A stretch of DNA of 27,201 nt from Sanchytrium tribonematis (lineage: Eukaryota; Sanchytriomycota; Sanchytriomycetes; Sanchytriales; Sanchytriaceae): positions 1 through 27,201 of the forward strand of contig JADGIG010000059.1 in NCBI GenBank assembly GCA_018985235.1, in the 5' to 3' direction. The position numbers were made by a program, and so were the translations under genes. The notes beneath the pieces were generated by a model. The model saw nothing but the letters and a program-made list of their open reading frames with translations. It did no database searches and was not told the origin of the DNA. Below, in pieces: positions 25,901-27,201 of the stretch (its first letter is position 1; each line of letters opens with the position of its first letter).

Positions 25901-25916
25901 ATTCTTTGCGAAATAA
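22901..25916 (+). CDS. PSE1: Importin-beta family karyopherin, IPO5/Kap121 (Pse1) type
   Basis: Nuclear import receptor carrying ribosomal proteins and histones among other cargo. Exons 22901-25234 and 25254-25916 give 998 residues of HEAT repeats. Best matches to human IPO5 are DWNVRLGAFMCLSSIAEGC, YFKDPHPRVRYGAVHCIGQL, VATLADAAESQFVPYMQAI, LVECLTLIALAVGRPSFDPF, SAWARMCRIIKKDF and SQDDGWYVANLESNRVAV. After the splice, AALCLDDIFEYSPMTYRHS and VKQAVFYGIGVLARVDP correspond to IPO5 CIFDDVIEHCSP and AAYGLGVMAQY. It is about 100 residues shorter than IPO5, mainly at the N-terminus. The first ATG was chosen; a second, five codons on, is also plausible. AGGGTCAAAC lies just before the start, and the stop lies inside AATAAA. 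Confidence 0.93.
25235..25253 (+). other. 19-nt spliceosomal intron (IPO5-like gene, phase 0)
   Basis: GTATTTTTTATTTATTTAG. Removal joins VAEFL to RHVNSEAQQFAALCLDD in the IPO5 alignment; the downstream frame has an in-frame TAG exactly at the intron end. A at position 14, then TTTAG. Confidence 0.9.
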
Positions 25917-25917
25917 A
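25912..25917 (+). terminator. Poly(A) signal containing the importin stop codon
   Basis: AATAAA with the TAA stop at 25914-25916 as bases 3-5; the next ATG is at 25941. Confidence 0.5.
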
Positions 25918-25940
25918 ACTTGTGTAAAACTCTCCCTTTA

Positions 25941-27201
25941 ATGAAACATTACTTTGATTTGCGAAATCAAATTTTAACCTCAAACTTACCGCGGAAGCAT
26001 ATTAAGGAATTATCTCAGTACTGTATATACAAAGATGTAATTTACCATTGCCATGAAAAATTGAAATCCTCAAAGGGATATTTCGTTTTGTTAGAATATT
26101 CTTGTCAAGTGGATGTTCACTACTGCGACACCAATGAAAATATGTCCTACATTTTAAAGATATTAGAATATTTAGATTTGTTTGAATTATTTTCAATAGT
26201 GGAATGGCTACGGGACACTCGATCTACTATGACTAAGAAATTAATATTGAAATCCCTAGCCCTGTTGCAACGAAGATTAGAATTGTTCAAAGTCTACGCT
26301 TCAGGATTATCCAAATTTATTTTAAATGCGAGATTAAAATCTAATGATTGCATTATATTAGATTTTCTGTTCCAGTATCTAGAAATGAAGGATGAATTTG
26401 CAGAAGTACTATGCCGTTATTTGAATAACAAAGAATATAGAAATTCAGTTAGTACTATTATTTTAAAATATTGCGATTTGGAATTTGTGGCTGCTTGCCT
26501 TGCTAAATATAAAGTTGATGAGTTTTCAGCCGCCACTTTACTTCTAGTGCATATAAATGATAGAAGACCATTTGAATCAACGTACTCGTCATTATGCCAA
26601 CTTTTGGATTTTAAAGACAAGAAAATCTCTTTAACTGTCGATCAATTGATGGGACTTTACAAAACTGGATCTACATCCCAACAAATGATGTTTAGAGCAT
26701 TGTCTAATCACAGAGATGTGTTTGTAGATTTTCTAGGATATATTGTCAATTATCCACATGACTTTATCTACTATTTTAATACAAGTTTTGTTTTGGATTT
26801 TTTGAAAGCTGCGAAAGGCATAAACTTTGATTCATTTTTAAGTTTAATTTATCCCACTGCAAATGTTGAGTTTCTAGTTTTTGTTTCAAAGTGTTTAAGT
26901 ACAAATGTCACTTATAGCAAAAGGTTTGTTAATATTGTCATAAAACATTTTGTATTTACAAATTTTTCATCTCTTAGAAAAATTGGAATCAAACTCTTAA
27001 ACCCAGTTCCATCTGAATATTTTGACTCAGATTTACTCCCGGAGCTATGTGTCGGTAATCTGAACTCTGAATGGCCCACTTTGAGAGAAAGTTGCATAGC
27101 ATATTTGCTACTGCTAAATGATAAAAAGCCAATACAAGGTCTATCAACAATATTCAGAAACAATGGCATACCACATTTTCAGACACCAGATTTTGTGTTT
27201 G
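25941..27201 (+). CDS. Unidentified long helical protein, 3' end beyond the window
   Basis: One frame is open from the ATG at 25941 to the window edge (420 codons, no stop). The start is 24 bases after the importin stop and follows a CTCCCTTT box by one base. The product begins MKHYFDLRNQILTSNLPRKH and is almost entirely helical, rich in Leu, Phe, Lys and Tyr, with no signal peptide or zinc motif. Repeating units of about 35-40 residues (for example KLILKSLALLQRRLELFKVY and SCIAYLLLLNDKKP) suggest a HEAT- or armadillo-like solenoid. Large nucleolar or nuclear-pore scaffold proteins look like this, but I find no motif that identifies it. Too long and uninterrupted to be chance. Confidence 0.8.
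   Translation, partial: MKHYFDLRNQILTSNLPRKHIKELSQYCIYKDVIYHCHEKLKSSKGYFVLLEYSCQVDVHYCDTNENMSYILKILEYLDLFELFSIVEWLRDTRSTMTKKLILKSLALLQRRLELFKVYASGLSKFILNARLKSNDCIILDFLFQYLEMKDEFAEVLCRYLNNKEYRNSVSTIILKYCDLEFVAACLAKYKVDEFSAATLLLVHINDRRPFESTYSSLCQLLDFKDKKISLTVDQLMGLYKTGSTSQQMMFRALSNHRDVFVDFLGYIVNYPHDFIYYFNTSFVLDFLKAAKGINFDSFLSLIYPTANVEFLVFVSKCLSTNVTYSKRFVNIVIKHFVFTNFSSLRKIGIKLLNPVPSEYFDSDLLPELCVGNLNSEWPTLRESCIAYLLLLNDKKPIQGLSTIFRNNGIPHFQTPDFVF

Noticed and set aside
25296-25916. A separate gene for the importin C-terminal part.
   Set aside because: There is no ATG, and the sequence continues the IPO5 alignment after a 19-nt intron.
1-27201. Transposons, retroelements, CRISPR arrays or viral genes.
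   Set aside because: None seen; no polymerase, integrase or transposase motifs and no long direct or inverted repeats were noticed by eye.

Overview
The window is a gene-dense, AT-rich piece of a nuclear genome from a small eukaryote. The gene set looks fungal or fungal-like: a Hom3-type aspartate kinase, a Pkr1-like ER protein, an Slp1/SUCO-type SUN protein, an Rtc5/MEAK7-type TLDc protein, Mediator Med16, a PUF protein, and an ADAM protease of the kind some fungi carry. Twenty genes fill 27.2 kb, and no gene-free stretch is longer than about 170 bases. Extreme compaction, a small number of tiny introns, and microsporidia-like signals around starts and stops suggest an early-diverging fungal relative (a rozellid/cryptomycete, an aphelid or a similar lineage). 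That placement is inference; no marker in the window settles it.

Layout. 1-3.6 kb: aspartate kinase overlaps the start of the proteasome subunit Rpn8 on the same strand, and enolase converges on them. 3.8-10 kb: a plus-strand run of a SAPS-domain PP6/Sit4 phosphatase subunit, Mediator Med16 and NPRL2. 10-11.75 kb: a minus-strand island with a lipase-like protein lacking its nucleophile, a small membrane ORF and an unknown Tyr-rich ORF. 11.8-15.2 kb: a PNUTS-like PP1-targeting protein, a PUF protein, a Pkr1-like protein (minus) and cytidine deaminase. 15.4-19.1 kb: an LRR protein, an ADAM metalloprotease and a TLDc protein (minus). 19.2-27.2 kb: Vps39/Vam6, an Slp1/SUCO-like SUN protein, importin-beta IPO5/Kap121, and the start of a long helical protein that runs off the window.

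The most striking observation is the introns. Five genes (SAPS, Med16, PNUTS-like, PUF, IPO5) are each broken once, and each break is resolved exactly by removing a 19-base GTA...TTAG intron. All five introns are the same length, share an adenine at position 14 followed by a pyrimidine and TTAG, and lie in the last 40 percent of their coding sequence. A sixth 19-base candidate sits in the cytidine deaminase leader. This points to a spliceosome working with a fixed, near-minimal intron size.

Other signs of compaction: six stop codons lie inside an AATAAA poly(A) signal and two more partly overlap one; two convergent genes end with zero spacing inside a 14-base palindrome; NPRL2 and the lipase-like gene overlap antisense; same-strand genes are spaced by 17-58 bases. 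The genes are mainly housekeeping (proteolysis, glycolysis, transcription, nuclear import, lysosome/TOR trafficking) and show no operon-like theme. Several genes touch nutrient signalling or vacuole function (SAPS/Sit4, NPRL2, Vps39, TLDc), which may be coincidence.
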